This document shows, piece by piece, positions 50,214-59,032 of a stretch of 64,000 nucleotides of DNA. The notes beneath the pieces were generated by a model that saw only the letters and a list, made by a program, of their open reading frames with translations, ran no database searches and was not told where the DNA came from. The DNA lies in the NCBI GenBank assembly GCA_963826035.1, contig CAWGVZ010000010.1, positions 1,488,001 through 1,552,000 of the forward strand, written 5' to 3'. Source of the stretch: Actinophytocola sp963826035 (lineage in GTDB: Bacteria > Actinomycetota > Actinomycetes > Mycobacteriales > Pseudonocardiaceae). A program made the translations under genes and the position numbers. Position 1 is the stretch's first letter. Each line of letters begins with the position of its first letter.

Positions 50214-51170
50214 CTAGCTGAGCGTGCGGATCGGCGTGCCGGCCAGGTAGGCCTCGATGTCCTCCACCGCTCCCCCGAAGAACGCCGCGTAGTTCGCACG
50301 CGTCACATAGCCAACGTGCGGCGTGGCGAGCACATTCGGCAACATGCGGAACGGGTGATCGACCGGCAGCGGTTCTACCTCGAACACATCCAGACCCGCA
50401 CCCGCGATCCTGTTGTGCCGCAACGCCTCCAGCAGCGCCGCCTGATCCACGATCGCCGCCCGGGACGTGTTCACCAGATACGCGTCGGGACGCAGCCGGC
50501 CCAGCGCGGCGGCGTCGAGCAGCCCGCGGGTGCGTTCGCTCAGCTTCAGGTGGATGGTCACCACGTCGCTCGCCTCGAGCAGGTCCACCAGCGAGCCGGC
50601 GAGCGTCGCACCCGCGGCCTCGGCGCGCTCGGCCGTCAGGTTCTGGCTCCACGCCACGACGTTCATGCCGAAGGCCGAGCCGATGGTCGCGACCCGGGTG
50701 CCGATCTTGCCGAGGCCGACGACACCCAGCGTGCGCCCGGCGAGGTCCGCGCCGACCGTGTCGCCCCAGCGGCCGGCCCGCAGCCCGGTGCTCTCGGGCA
50801 CGAGCCCCCTCGCCAGGCCGAGGATCAACGCCCAGGTCAGCTCCACCGGCGGCGCCGACCCACTGTCCGTGCCGCACACGACGACGCCGGCCGCGGCCGC
50901 CGCCGCCAGGTCGATGGCCGCGTTGCGCATGCCGGAGGTGATCAGGAGCCGCAGCCGGGGCAGCCGCGCGAGCAGCGACGCGGGGAACGGCGTGCGCTCC
51001 CGCATGATCACCGCGATGTCGAACTCGCGAAGGGTCTCGGCCAGTTCGTCCTCGTCGGTCAGGTGGTGCCGCAGGACGGTCACCTCGACCCGGTCGGCGA
51101 GCCGCGTCCAGTCGGCCGACGCGAGCGCCGCGTCCTGATAGTCGTCGAGCACCACACAGCGAAGAGTCAC
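50214..51170 (-). CDS. D-2-hydroxyacid dehydrogenase family protein
   Basis: 318 residues from GTG 51170; the frame is open to 51281, with an ATG at 51206 as alternative. The NAD-binding fold is 'LGVVGLGKIGTRVATIGSAF', the signature 'DVVTIHLKLSERTRGLLDAA', 'LVNTSRAAIVDQAALLEAL' supplies the catalytic Arg region, the Glu is in 'DVFEVEPLP' and the His in 'LATPHVGYVT'. Related to phosphoglycerate dehydrogenase and glyoxylate reductases, but without an ACT domain. Substrate unknown. Confidence 0.9.
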   Translation of the reverse strand: MTLRCVVLDDYQDAALASADWTRLADRVEVTVLRHHLTDEDELAETLREFDIAVIMRERTPFPASLLARLPRLRLLITSGMRNAAIDLAAAAAAGVVVCGTDSGSAPPVELTWALILGLARGLVPESTGLRAGRWGDTVGADLAGRTLGVVGLGKIGTRVATIGSAFGMNVVAWSQNLTAERAEAAGATLAGSLVDLLEASDVVTIHLKLSERTRGLLDAAALGRLRPDAYLVNTSRAAIVDQAALLEALRHNRIAGAGLDVFEVEPLPVDHPFRMLPNVLATPHVGYVTRANYAAFFGGAVEDIEAYLAGTPIRTLS

Positions 51171-51258
51171 GCCGCCATCATCACCCGTGACCGGATCCGT
51201 CCGCATGGTGGCCCGATGCTGCCTTTCGCGCGGGACCGTTCGCGCGCAGACTCGGCGC

Positions 51259-51840
51259 ATGAACAGAGCGCTGATCGTCATCGACGTCCAGGAGTCCTTC
51301 CGTCAGCAGCCGATCTGGCGGGCGTCGTCCAACCCGGACATCGCGAAGCCGGTGACCGAGCTGGTGGCGGCCGCGCGCCGGGACGGCGACCTGGTGGTGT
51401 GGGTGCTGCACGCCGAACCAGGCACCGGCGGGGTGTTCGATCCCGCGCTCGGACACGTGCGGCCGTTCGCCGAGCTGACGGTGGGCGACGGCGAGCCGGT
51501 GCTGACGAAGACGTCGCACAACGCGTTCACCACCACGAATCTCCAGCAGTTGCTGACCAGTCGCGGGGTGCGTGAGCTGCGGGTGTGCGGCATCCGCACG
51601 GAGCAGTGCTGCGAGACCACCGCACGGCTGGGCAGCGATCTCGGCTTCACCGTGACGTTCGTGCTCGATGCGACGGCCACCACACCGATCCCGCACCGGG
51701 ACGCGCCGGCCGATCGTTCGGTGGACGAGCTGCTGGCCGACCCGCGCACGCTGCCGGTGGCCGACATCATCGCCCGCACGGAGTACGCGCTGGCCGGCCG
51801 ATTCGCCACGATCGCGACGGTCGCGGACCTGACGGGCTGA
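51259..51840 (+). CDS. Isochorismatase-family cysteine hydrolase
   Basis: 193 residues from ATG 51259. The triad is Asp in 'LIVIDVQESF', Lys in 'VLTKTSHNAF' and Cys in 'CGIRTEQCCETTARLGSDLG'. Enzymes of this group hydrolyse nicotinamide, ureido or N-carbamoyl compounds. It is 7 bp from the GlxA-type regulator gene on the same strand, a pairing I know from other genomes, where the regulator's own domain is an amidase-like relative. Substrate unknown. Confidence 0.9.
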   Translation: MNRALIVIDVQESFRQQPIWRASSNPDIAKPVTELVAAARRDGDLVVWVLHAEPGTGGVFDPALGHVRPFAELTVGDGEPVLTKTSHNAFTTTNLQQLLTSRGVRELRVCGIRTEQCCETTARLGSDLGFTVTFVLDATATTPIPHRDAPADRSVDELLADPRTLPVADIIARTEYALAGRFATIATVADLTG

Positions 51841-51847
51841 CCAGATC

Positions 51848-52741
51848 GTGCCGAGGGTGGTGTTCGTCCTGGCGCCGGAGGTCCACCTGTTGGACCTCGC
51901 GGGGCCGGCGCAGGTGTTCTCCAGCGAGGCGCTGCCGGTCACGTATGACCTGGTGTTCGTGGCCGAGCGGGCGGAGGTGGTGAGCGCGCAGAGCCTGCCG
52001 GTGCGCGCCGAGGTCGACTGGCCGGCGCCGGACGTCGACGACCTGGTGGTGGTGCCGGGTTGGCGGGCCCCAACCCTGACGGCGGTGTTTGGCCAAGCGG
52101 TCCTGGCCCGGCTACGCGCCCACCACGAGGCGGGTGGCCAGGTGGTGAGCGTGTGCGCGGGCGCCGACGCGCTGGGCCGGGCGGGCCTGCTGGACGGCCG
52201 CCGCTGCACGACGCACCACGACCTGCAGGAAGAGCTGGCGACGCGCCACCCGAGGGCAACCGTGGTCCGCGACGTGCTGTACGTGGTGGACGGCCGGGTG
52301 GCGACGTCGGCCGGCATAGCCAGCGGGATCGACCTGGCGCTGCACCTGGTGGCCGTGCGCCACGGTCCGGCCACCGCCGCGCGGGTGGCCCGCGGCATGG
52401 TGGTCTACGCCCGCCGCAACGGCGACGAACACCAGACGAGCGCCATGCTGCGGCACAGGTCCCATGTGGACGAGACGGTGCATCGCGTCCAGGACCTGAT
52501 AGATGCCCACTTCATGGCCCCGCTGCCGCTGACTACTCTGGCGGCGGAGGTCGGCGCCAGCCCGAGAACCGTGACGCGCCAGTTCGACCGCGCGACGGGC
52601 CTGACTCCGCTGCGGTATCAACAACTGCTGCGCGTCGAGCGCGCCGAACACCTGATCAGCCACGGCGCGACGGTGGCGACAGCGGCGCGGGAGGTGGGCT
52701 TCGAGGACCCCCGAATGCTGCGCCGCCTCCGCTCCCGCTGA
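51848..52741 (+). CDS. GlxA-type AraC-family regulator with DJ-1/PfpI domain
   Basis: 297 residues from GTG 51848. The N-terminal class-I amidotransferase-like domain shows 'VHLLDLAGPAQVFSSEALPV' and 'VVSVCAGADALGRAGLLDG' with the nucleophile-elbow Cys. The C-terminal AraC domain has two helix-turn-helix units ('LTTLAAEVGASPRTVTRQFD', 'ATVATAAREVGFEDPRMLRR'). The protein ends two or three residues after the second recognition helix, at the exact point where an S8 protease remnant begins on the other strand, so the native C-terminal tail may have been trimmed by a deletion. Confidence 0.9.
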   Translation: MPRVVFVLAPEVHLLDLAGPAQVFSSEALPVTYDLVFVAERAEVVSAQSLPVRAEVDWPAPDVDDLVVVPGWRAPTLTAVFGQAVLARLRAHHEAGGQVVSVCAGADALGRAGLLDGRRCTTHHDLQEELATRHPRATVVRDVLYVVDGRVATSAGIASGIDLALHLVAVRHGPATAARVARGMVVYARRNGDEHQTSAMLRHRSHVDETVHRVQDLIDAHFMAPLPLTTLAAEVGASPRTVTRQFDRATGLTPLRYQQLLRVERAEHLISHGATVATAAREVGFEDPRMLRRLRSR

Positions 52742-53741
52742 CTCGTGCCGCTGCCCCCGGAGTTGCCGGCGGCGACCACGAACAGGATCCCGTGCTGGGC
52801 GGACAGCGACTCCACCGCCTGCTCGATCGGATCAACCTCCTCGGTGTCATAACCGCCGAAGCTCATGTTGACGATGTCCGCGCCCTGCTGGGCCGCCCAC
52901 TCCATGCCCGCGACGATCTCCACTCGGTGCCGGACCCGTTGTCATCGAGCACCTTGCCGTCCAGAACGGACGCACCGTCGGCGATGCCGCGGAACTTGCC
53001 GCCGGACTTCGCGCCGTTCCCGGCGGCGATCGACGCCACATGCGTGCCGTGGCCGACTCTGTCGACGTTGTCCGGCGCCGCGCTGAAGTTCCGCTCGGCG
53101 ATTTCCCGGCCGGCGAGGTCGGGGTGGGTCTGGTCGACGCCCGTGTCGAGCACCGCGACCGTCACGCCAACGCCGGTGAGCCCGGCGTCCCACGCGGCGG
53201 GCGCACCGATCTGCGCCGCGCTGCGGTCCAGCGTGGCCCTGCGCTTGCCGTCGAGCCACACCCTTGTCACGCCGGCCGCGGCGGTCAGTGCCTCCCACGT
53301 CGTGCCGGTCTTGTCCGCCGCCAGGGCGACACCGTTGATGCTGGGCAGTTCGCGGGTCACCCGCGCGGCCCTCGGCGCCGCCGGCCCGGTGACGATCACC
53401 GGCACCGAGTCGCGGTGCGCGTCGTCGTAGCCGAACTCCATGAGCGTCGTGACGTCGAACAACCTGCGGTCGAGCTGTCCGGTCGAGACGAGCCGCCGCG
53501 CGTCACTCGGGACGACGAACGTGTGCCCGTCCATGGTGTGTGTGGAGAAAAATACTCCTTCGCGCCCCGCGCCCGGCCGCACCGACACGTGGGTTTCGTC
53601 GAGCATCACCACTTGGTCCCCGCTGATGAGCGTGACCGTGCCGAAGCCGGCTCTCGCTTTCGGGGCAGCGGAGCTCGCCGCCTGGACGGTGCCGAGCACC
53701 AACCCGACGACGACGGCACCGGCCCCGATTCGGTGCGCCAA
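52742..53741 (-). pseudogene. Subtilisin-like (S8) serine protease, truncated and frameshifted
   Basis: The N-terminal part has a signal-like segment ('AGAVVVGLVLGTVQAASSAA'), a propeptide region ('LISGDQVVMLDETHVSVRPG') and the catalytic Asp ('VAVLDTGVDQTHPDLAG') and His ('VGHGTHVASIAAGNG'). After 'VLDDNGSGTEW' one G seems to be missing near 52922, and the homology continues in another frame with 'MEWAAQQGADIVNMSFGGYD' and 'GILFVVAAGNSGGSGT'. It then stops at the junction with the GlxA-type gene, before the catalytic Ser block. So it cannot encode an active protease. The 5' limit is approximate (TTG 53741 or further upstream). Confidence 0.85.
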
Positions 53742-54002
53742 TTCGCATGTGAACCACCGTTCCCTTCGCCGGTACTTGCCACCACCACGGGCGCGCGTTT
53801 CAGGCGTGAGGGTCTCGGGGCTGGCTCCATTCCTCCGGAAGGCGGTTCTTGACGTAGCTGGCCGTCGATCCACATGAGACCCGAACGAGCCGGAATTGTC
53901 GGTGCTCTCGACTAGAATTGATTCCAGGGGTCCCCGGACCGTTTTTGTCGGTGTGAGCCGATAGCCTCGAACCGGAGCCCTGCGCTCACGACAGTGCTGG
54001 CC

Positions 54003-54035
54003 GGAACGGGCGCCACGGCTCGCGGCACCCGTTCC
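54003..54035. terminator. Hairpin after reductase gene
   Basis: GGAACGGGCGCC (54003-54014) and GGCACCCGTTCC (54024-54035) pair with one mismatch. It lies 14 nt beyond the stop of the minus-strand reductase gene. The region 53742-54048 otherwise holds nothing recognised. Confidence 0.6.
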
Positions 54036-54048
54036 GGGTCCACGACCA

Positions 54049-55038
54049 TCAGCGCTCGCTGTCCAGGTGCTCCATCATCGGGGCCGCGTAACGATCCCCG
54101 GCCGCCGCGCCCACCGGGATCGCCTGCTCGATGGCCGCCACATCGGCGTCCGACAGGGTCACGTCCAGCGCGCCGAGCGACTCGGTCAGCCGGGTGCGGG
54201 TGCGGGCGCCGATCACCGGCACGATGTCCGCACCCTGTCGCGCGACCCACGCGATCGCCACCTGCGCGACCGGCACCCCGCGCGCGTTCGCCACCTTTCG
54301 CAGCGCTTCGACCAGCGCCAGGTTGCGGTCCAGATTCTCGCCCCGGAAACGTGGGCTGGCGCCGCGGAAGTCGTTCGCCTCCAGTTCGCGGCTCGGGGCC
54401 CAGTGGCCGCTGAGCAGGCCACGCGACAGCACGCCGTACGCGGTCACGCCGATACCCAGTTCCCGCGCCACCGGCAGGACCTCCGCCTCGATTCCCCGTG
54501 ACAGCAACGAATACTCGATCTGCAGGTCCACGATCGGATGCACGGCGGCAGCCCGGCGCAGCGTGTCGGCACCCATCTCGGACAGGCCGATGTGCCGGAT
54601 GTGCCCCGCTTCGACGAGTTCGGCGAGTGCGCCGACCGTGTCCTCGATCGGCACGGCCGGGTCGAGCCGTGCGGGACGGTAGACGTCGATGTGATCGGTG
54701 CCGAGCCGGCGCAGGCTGTACGTCACGAAGTTCTTCACGGCCATCGGCCGGGCGTCGAAGCCCAGGAAGGCGCCATCCGCGTCGCGCATGGCGCCGAACT
54801 TCACACTGATCACGACGCCGTCGCGGTCGATCTCCCGCAGCGCGTCGCGCAGCAGCAGCTCGTTGTGGCCCATGCCGTAGAAGTCGCCCGTGTCGAGCAG
54901 CGTGATCCCCGCGTCGACGGCGGCGTGGATGGTGGCCACCGACTCCTTCTCGTCGGCCGGCCCGTAGAAGTCGGACATCCCCATGAGGCCGAGACCCAGG
55001 CGCGAGACGGTCGGGCCAGTGGTGCCGAGTGTCGTCAT
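54049..55038 (-). CDS. Aldo/keto reductase (second)
   Basis: 329 residues from ATG 55038; the frame is open to 55071. Tetrad: 'LLDTGDFYGMGHNE' (Asp, Tyr) and 'VISVKFGAM' (Lys). At the His position the sequence is 'HIDVYRPARLD', so the usual His ('YLHR/YQLH') appears as Arg or Pro, seen in the AKR13-like group ('DIYQPARLD'). The C-terminal 'DIVPVIGARTRTRLTESLGA' binds the cofactor phosphate. Divergent from a TetR gene across a perfect palindrome. Substrate unknown. Confidence 0.92.
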   Translation of the reverse strand: MTTLGTTGPTVSRLGLGLMGMSDFYGPADEKESVATIHAAVDAGITLLDTGDFYGMGHNELLLRDALREIDRDGVVISVKFGAMRDADGAFLGFDARPMAVKNFVTYSLRRLGTDHIDVYRPARLDPAVPIEDTVGALAELVEAGHIRHIGLSEMGADTLRRAAAVHPIVDLQIEYSLLSRGIEAEVLPVARELGIGVTAYGVLSRGLLSGHWAPSRELEANDFRGASPRFRGENLDRNLALVEALRKVANARGVPVAQVAIAWVARQGADIVPVIGARTRTRLTESLGALDVTLSDADVAAIEQAIPVGAAAGDRYAAPMMEHLDSER

Positions 55039-55054
55039 GACCAACTCCCTTTCC

Positions 55055-55080
55055 GATGATAACGCCATCACGTTATCATC
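55055..55080. promoter_or_regulatory. Perfect palindrome, likely TetR operator
   Basis: GATGATAACG (55055-55064), CCATCA, CGTTATCATC (55071-55080): perfect 10-bp arms. A second small palindrome TAGCG-G-CGCTA lies at 55088-55098 and a TTGTTATCG half-site near 55107. The region is AT-rich for this genome and lies between the divergent reductase (start 55038) and TetR (start 55123) genes, covering both promoters. Confidence 0.8.
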
Positions 55081-55122
55081 GATATGATAGCGGCGCTAAT
55101 AGAAAATTGTTATCGTCACTTC

Positions 55123-55818
55123 ATGAGCGTGTCCACGAGGGAGCGGGTGCTGCGCGCAGCGGCCGATCTGCTGGCCGACGGCGGCCGCGACGCCCTGTCG
55201 ACCAGGGCGGTGAGCACGGCGGCCGGCATCCAGGCCCCCACCCTGTACCGCCTGTTCGGCGACAAGGACGGCCTGCTCGACGCGGTCGCCGCGCACGGCT
55301 TCGCCGAGTACCTCGGGCGCAAGGAGCAGTTGACCGAGACCGACGACATGGTGGCGGACCTGCGCAGCGGCTGGGACCTGCACGTGGAGTTCGGGCTGTC
55401 CCGCCCGGCGTTCTACGTCCTGATGTTCGGCGAGGCCGGGCGGGTCACGGAGGCGAGTCGCCGGGCGGCCGAGCGGCTGAACCACATGGTGACCCGGGTG
55501 GCGGACGCCGGGCGGCTGCGGATGAGCGTCGCCAGGGCGGCCGCGCTGACCCACGCCACCTGCGTCGGCGTCACCATGGCGCTCATCGCGGCCGACGAGC
55601 CCGACCTGGAGATCTCGGCGATCGCGCGCGAGAGCGTGTTGCGGACGATCACCACGGACATCACCACGGACGAACCGGAACCGATCGACTCGGGCACGGT
55701 CGCGAGCCGCGCCATGGCGCTGCGGACCGCGCTGCCGCCCGCCGACCGGACGCCGCTGTCCCCCGCCGAACACTCGCTGCTGACCGAGTGGCTCGACCGG
55801 CTCGCCGACGCCCGCTGA
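55123..55818 (+). CDS. TetR-family transcriptional regulator
   Basis: 231 residues from ATG 55123; an ATG-like start at 55084 would place the N-terminus inside the operator region. Helix-turn-helix 'ALSTRAVSTAAGIQAPTLYR' followed by 'LFGDKDGLLDAVA'. The ligand domain ('RPAFYVLMFGEAGRVTEASR') resembles TetR_C_33-like groups. It probably represses itself and the divergent reductase through 55055-55080. Confidence 0.93.
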   Translation: MSVSTRERVLRAAADLLADGGRDALSTRAVSTAAGIQAPTLYRLFGDKDGLLDAVAAHGFAEYLGRKEQLTETDDMVADLRSGWDLHVEFGLSRPAFYVLMFGEAGRVTEASRRAAERLNHMVTRVADAGRLRMSVARAAALTHATCVGVTMALIAADEPDLEISAIARESVLRTITTDITTDEPEPIDSGTVASRAMALRTALPPADRTPLSPAEHSLLTEWLDRLADAR

Positions 55819-55847
55819 GTTCCGAAAAAACTGGGTAACCTCGAACT

Positions 55848-56378
55848 ATGGAAGAGTTGACGACCGACCGCCTCGTGGTGCGCGAGTGGCGCGTCGACGA
55901 CGCCGAGGCCGCGCTCGCGATCTACGGCGTGGACAAGGTCACCCGCTGGCTCACGCCGGCCATGGGTCAGGTCGCCGACGAGTCGGCGATGCGCGCGGTA
56001 CTGCAGGCGTGGATCGAGGCACAACCCAACATGCTGCCGCCGCGCGGCCGTTGGGCGGTCGAACGGACGGACACCGGCGAGGTGGTCGGCGGGCTGGGCA
56101 TCAGGTTGCTGCCCCCGTACGACGAGGACCTGGAGCTGAGCTGGCAACTGCGCCCGGAGGCGTGGGGTCACGGTTACGCGTCCGAGGCCGGCCGCGCACT
56201 CATCCGGTGGGCGTTCACCCAGGAGATCGACGAGCTGTTCGCCGTGGCGCGGCCGACCAACACCCGCGCGATCGGCACGGCCAAACGCCTGGGCATGGAA
56301 TGGGTGGGCGAGACGGACAAGTACTACAACCTGCGGCTGCAGGTGTTCCGCATCCGGCCGAGCGACCTCATCGACTGA
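55848..56378 (+). CDS. GNAT acetyltransferase (RimJ/RimL type)
   Basis: 176 residues. 'LTTDRLVVREWRVDDAEAA' opens the Acetyltransf_3 domain; the acetyl-CoA site is 'LRPEAWGHGYASEAGRALIR', followed by 'VARPTNTRAIGTAKRLGM'. Family members acetylate N-termini of ribosomal proteins, or antibiotics and amino acids. Starts 29 bp after the TetR gene and may share its transcript. Confidence 0.92.
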   Translation: MEELTTDRLVVREWRVDDAEAALAIYGVDKVTRWLTPAMGQVADESAMRAVLQAWIEAQPNMLPPRGRWAVERTDTGEVVGGLGIRLLPPYDEDLELSWQLRPEAWGHGYASEAGRALIRWAFTQEIDELFAVARPTNTRAIGTAKRLGMEWVGETDKYYNLRLQVFRIRPSDLID

Positions 56379-56415
56379 CCACCGCGGACGGTCTACTGTG
56401 GACTGGGCGGCCGCC

Positions 56416-56511
56416 GGCCCCCCGATATCCATTCTACCGTCGAGCACCGACATTCTCGGCGGGATCCGTTCTCCGGCAAGGGAGTTGTCCACAGGTGGCG
56501 GGCTGTCCACA
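56416..56511. repeat. 37-bp dispersed repeat with DnaA-box-like pair, second copy
   Basis: 56416-56452 matches 9707-9743 at 31 of 37 positions. TTGTCCACA (56485-56493, perfect) and CTGTCCACA (56503-56511) follow. The remainder of 56379-56639 contains no gene. Confidence 0.6.
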
Positions 56512-56639
56512 GGCGGACGCCGCATCGGCCGGAACTGTCGGTCTCGCTCGGTAGGCGAAGTACCATTTGTTGACACAATCGTAACCTGCGGCGATGTGCT
56601 TGGACGCGGGCGAGGCCAGGCGTCGGACGAGGTGGGCTC

Positions 56640-57420
56640 TTGGTGTTAACTTGCGCGCAGCGGACGTACATCAGTGCGAGAGTTGCATCGCTGGTGAACG
56701 CCCAGTCGCCAAACGCGGGCACCGACTTCGGCGCGCACTCGCCGCGCTGGCTCTCCCGCTTCGGCGACGCCACGAGGCTGGCCGACCGGTACCGCGTGGG
56801 CCGGGTGCTGCTGGCGGGCGACGCGGCGCACGTACACGCGCCGTTGGGTGGGCAGGGGCTCAACCTCGGTCTCCAGGACGCGTTCAACCTGGGCTGGAAA
56901 CTGGCTGCCGCCGTCGCGGGCTGGGCACCGGCCGACCTGCTCGACAGCTACGAGACCGAACGGCACCCGGTGGCCGAGGACATGCTGAACAACACCCGCG
57001 CGCAGGCCGAGCTGATGTCCCTCGACCCAGGGCCCCATGCGGCACGCAGGCTGTTCTCGGAACTGATGGACTTCGAGGACGTGCGCCGCTTCCTGGCCGA
57101 GAAGATCACCGCGACCGCGATCCGGTACGACTTCGGGGAGAGCCACGAGCTGCTCGGCAAAGCGGCTGCGGGACGTGCGGCTCGACGGCGGACGCCTCTA
57201 CGAATGGATGCACGCGGGCCGAGGCCTGTTGCTGGACCGAACCGGCGCGCTCTCACTGGGCGGCTGAGCAGACCGGATCGACCACGTCGTGGACCCGTGT
57301 GAGGAACTGGACGTGCCCGCCGTGCTGCTGCGGCCGGACGGGCACGTGGCGTGGACCGGGGAGGACCAGCAGGACCTGCTCGCGCACCTGCCGAGGTGGT
57401 TCGGCGCGGTGGCCGGCTGA
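56640..57420 (+). pseudogene. Aromatic FAD monooxygenase remnant
   Basis: From about 56700 the sequence reads as the middle and C-terminal part of a PheA/TfdB-type hydroxylase of polyketide pathways: 'AGTDFGAHSPRWLSRFGDAT', 'GRVLLAGDAAHVHAPLGGQG' (the second FAD motif GD), 'NLGLQDAFNLGWKLAAAVAG' and 'DLLDSYETERHPVAEDML'. The N-terminal Rossmann half is absent. After 'FGESHELLG' the frame shifts by one, 'RLRDVRLDGGRLYEWMHAGR' continues in another frame, and a TGA interrupts before 'DVPAVLLRPDGHVAWTG', the thioredoxin-like C-terminal domain, which ends at 57420. Non-functional. Confidence 0.85.
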
Positions 57421-57423
57421 GCC

Positions 57424-57652
57424 GTGCTCGCCTTCGTCGCGGCGTTCGGGCCGTCCTCACCCGCGCCGACGGCGAGCGGCCACCACCACACCGGTGGTGT
57501 TCGTCCACGGCTACACCGGCGGCGCGGCCAACTGGACCACCGCCATGACGGTCTTCCGGTCGGCGGGCTGGTCGAGCGGCAACCTGTTCGACTGGGCGGC
57601 AACACAAGCGTCAGCCACCTTGCGTCACCCATCCAGCGTCGCGGGGGCGTAA
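57424..57652 (+). pseudogene. Secreted lipase remnant
   Basis: A signal-peptide-like start in one frame ('VLAFVAAFGPSSPAPTASG') is followed in another frame by 'TTPVVFVHGYTGGAANWTTA' and 'FRSAGWSSGNLF', the N-terminal end of a class 2/triacylglycerol lipase (oxyanion HG motif). The rest, including the GxSxG nucleophile, is missing; after about 57600 the sequence changes to an unrelated fragment on the other strand. Confidence 0.7.
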
Positions 57653-57850
57653 CCCCACACCACCTCCGTACTGCCTGCCATCCCGGCGACCTGGCGCAGC
57701 CCGATCACGCCCCGCCCAGGGATCCCAGAACGTAGCTGTTCAGCTGGTGTGAGTGCTGGTGGTAGCCATGCGTCGGTGGTGAAGAGTTCGCGGAGGGCTT
57801 CGAGTTTGTCGTGGCCCATTTGGTGGCGGTGTCCAGGTAGGACTGGACGA
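57625..57850 (-). pseudogene. Fragment of an unidentified protein, possibly NTF2-like
   Basis: The minus strand reads 'AIVQSYLDTATK' in one frame and then 'DKLEALRELFTTDAWLPPAL' and 'GIPGRGVIGLRQVAG' in another. The pattern (a helix followed by LxxLFTxDAW) recalls NTF2/SnoaL-like or Mce-associated proteins, but this is weak. Both ends are lost. Limits approximate. Confidence 0.4.
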
Positions 57851-57873
57851 TGGCGGAGTACTAGACTCGCCGC

Positions 57874-58386
57874 GTGACCGTGCCATACTCATCGGGGCCA
57901 CCTGGGAGGTCGAGGCGCCGGCACCAGAAGCCGCTGACGAAGCGCGGCAAGGTGTTCATCTGGTTCATGTTGGTGTTCGTCGTCATGCTTGGGCTGGGTC
58001 TCGGCAGCATCGCGATCAAGAGCTGGGTGGACAGTCGCGCCGCGCTGAAGAACGGTCCGGTCGGCACGCTGATCCCGAATGACCGCACCTGCGGCAGGAG
58101 CGACTGTACCTGGATCGGCGAGTTCACAAGCACGAACGGCACGGTGACCCGTACCGGCGTGCGCCTGATCGACAATGAGCGAGTCCGGCACAGCGATCCG
58201 ATGCCCGCCCGGTTCGACAACGTCCATCTGCACGACGATCCCCAGCGTCCACTGGCCTATCCGGACGACTACGTCTACTGGTGGCTGCTGCCCGTCGGCA
58301 TCGGCGTCCTGGCGGGATGCCCGGCGTTCGCGTTCGTCCTCTACCGGGTCATGAAACGGCACGAGCGACGGTACCCACGCCGGTGA
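57874..58386 (+). CDS. Two-helix membrane protein of unknown function
   Basis: 170 residues from GTG 57874. A basic N-terminus ('RSRRRHQKPLTKRGK') precedes a helix ('VFIWFMLVFVVMLGLGLGSI'). A 90-residue extracytoplasmic domain with two Cys ('DRTCGRSDCTWIGEF') follows, then a second helix ('WLLPVGIGVLAGCPAFAFVL') and a basic tail. This is a DUF3592-like arrangement, but I cannot assign the family with certainty. Coding bias is good and no neighbour gives context. Confidence 0.75.
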   Translation: MTVPYSSGPPGRSRRRHQKPLTKRGKVFIWFMLVFVVMLGLGLGSIAIKSWVDSRAALKNGPVGTLIPNDRTCGRSDCTWIGEFTSTNGTVTRTGVRLIDNERVRHSDPMPARFDNVHLHDDPQRPLAYPDDYVYWWLLPVGIGVLAGCPAFAFVLYRVMKRHERRYPRR

Positions 58387-58742
58387 CCGCCCCCGGCCAT
58401 CGCTACGAATCATGCTCCCATCTCGGCCAGCACAACCTGTCACGCCCGACCGCGACCATCTTGTCGCGGGGCTGCATCCGGACGGTGACGGTCGACCGGC
58501 ACTGTCGGCGCGACTGCGTGCACTGGTGGCCACAGTAATACTAAACGTTCAAGCGTCGCTAATGTAGTGTCAAACAATGAGAGTGAGTGGCCTTGAATTC
58601 GAATCTAGCGGACAATTCCTTGACAATCCACGACGGCCGGGAGCTTAGAGAACTGGTTCCTGGATATTTCCTCCAAATGAGCAAGCGAGGAAGGCGGCAT
58701 TTTGGTTACAGTTGTCCGATGTTTACACGCCCGTCGTTCATC
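58387..58742. other. Intergenic stretch with a low-GC segment
   Basis: 58387-58530 is GC-rich with no supported gene. About 58535-58735 is clearly less GC-rich than the surroundings (for example AATACTAAACG, TGAATTCGAATC, TGGATATTTCC). Short frames exist, including a 23-codon one from ATG 58577, but none shows coding bias. It may hold promoter sequence or foreign DNA. Confidence 0.4.
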
Positions 58743-59021
58743 TCACGCTCTTGTTTCCGTCGTCGGCGACCAGTTGGGCGTCGCGCACGGGGGCCGTCGA
58801 CCGGTGACCAGAGCGGGTTCGATCTGTTCCCATGCCGAGGCGGCAGCGTGTCCGTAGTGCCAGGTCAGCCCTTCGGGGTAAATATCCGTGTCCACAGCGG
58901 CACCTGCCGAGACGAGCTCGCGCCCGACTCTGCGCGTCACGCGCCGAGGGGTTCGCCGGTAGACGACGCCGTCGGGACCGCGGAGCGAGCCATCGGGCAT
59001 CTCGTCCAGTTCGTCTGACAT
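58743..59021 (-). CDS. Small hypothetical protein
   Basis: 92 residues from ATG 59021. 'MSDELDEMPDGSLRGPDGVV' and 'EGLTWHYGHAAASAWEQIEP' look like genuine soluble protein; the last 20 residues are less convincing. No family recognised. It follows the membrane-protein gene by 12 bp on the same strand and may form an operon with it. Confidence 0.5.
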   Translation of the reverse strand: MSDELDEMPDGSLRGPDGVVYRRTPRRVTRRVGRELVSAGAAVDTDIYPEGLTWHYGHAAASAWEQIEPALVTGRRPPCATPNWSPTTETRA

Positions 59022-59032
59022 CCGGGCCTCCA

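Noticed and set aside
58577..58648. Short RiPP-like precursor peptide of 23 codons
   Set aside because: No modification, protease or transport genes nearby, no recognisable core, and no coding bias.
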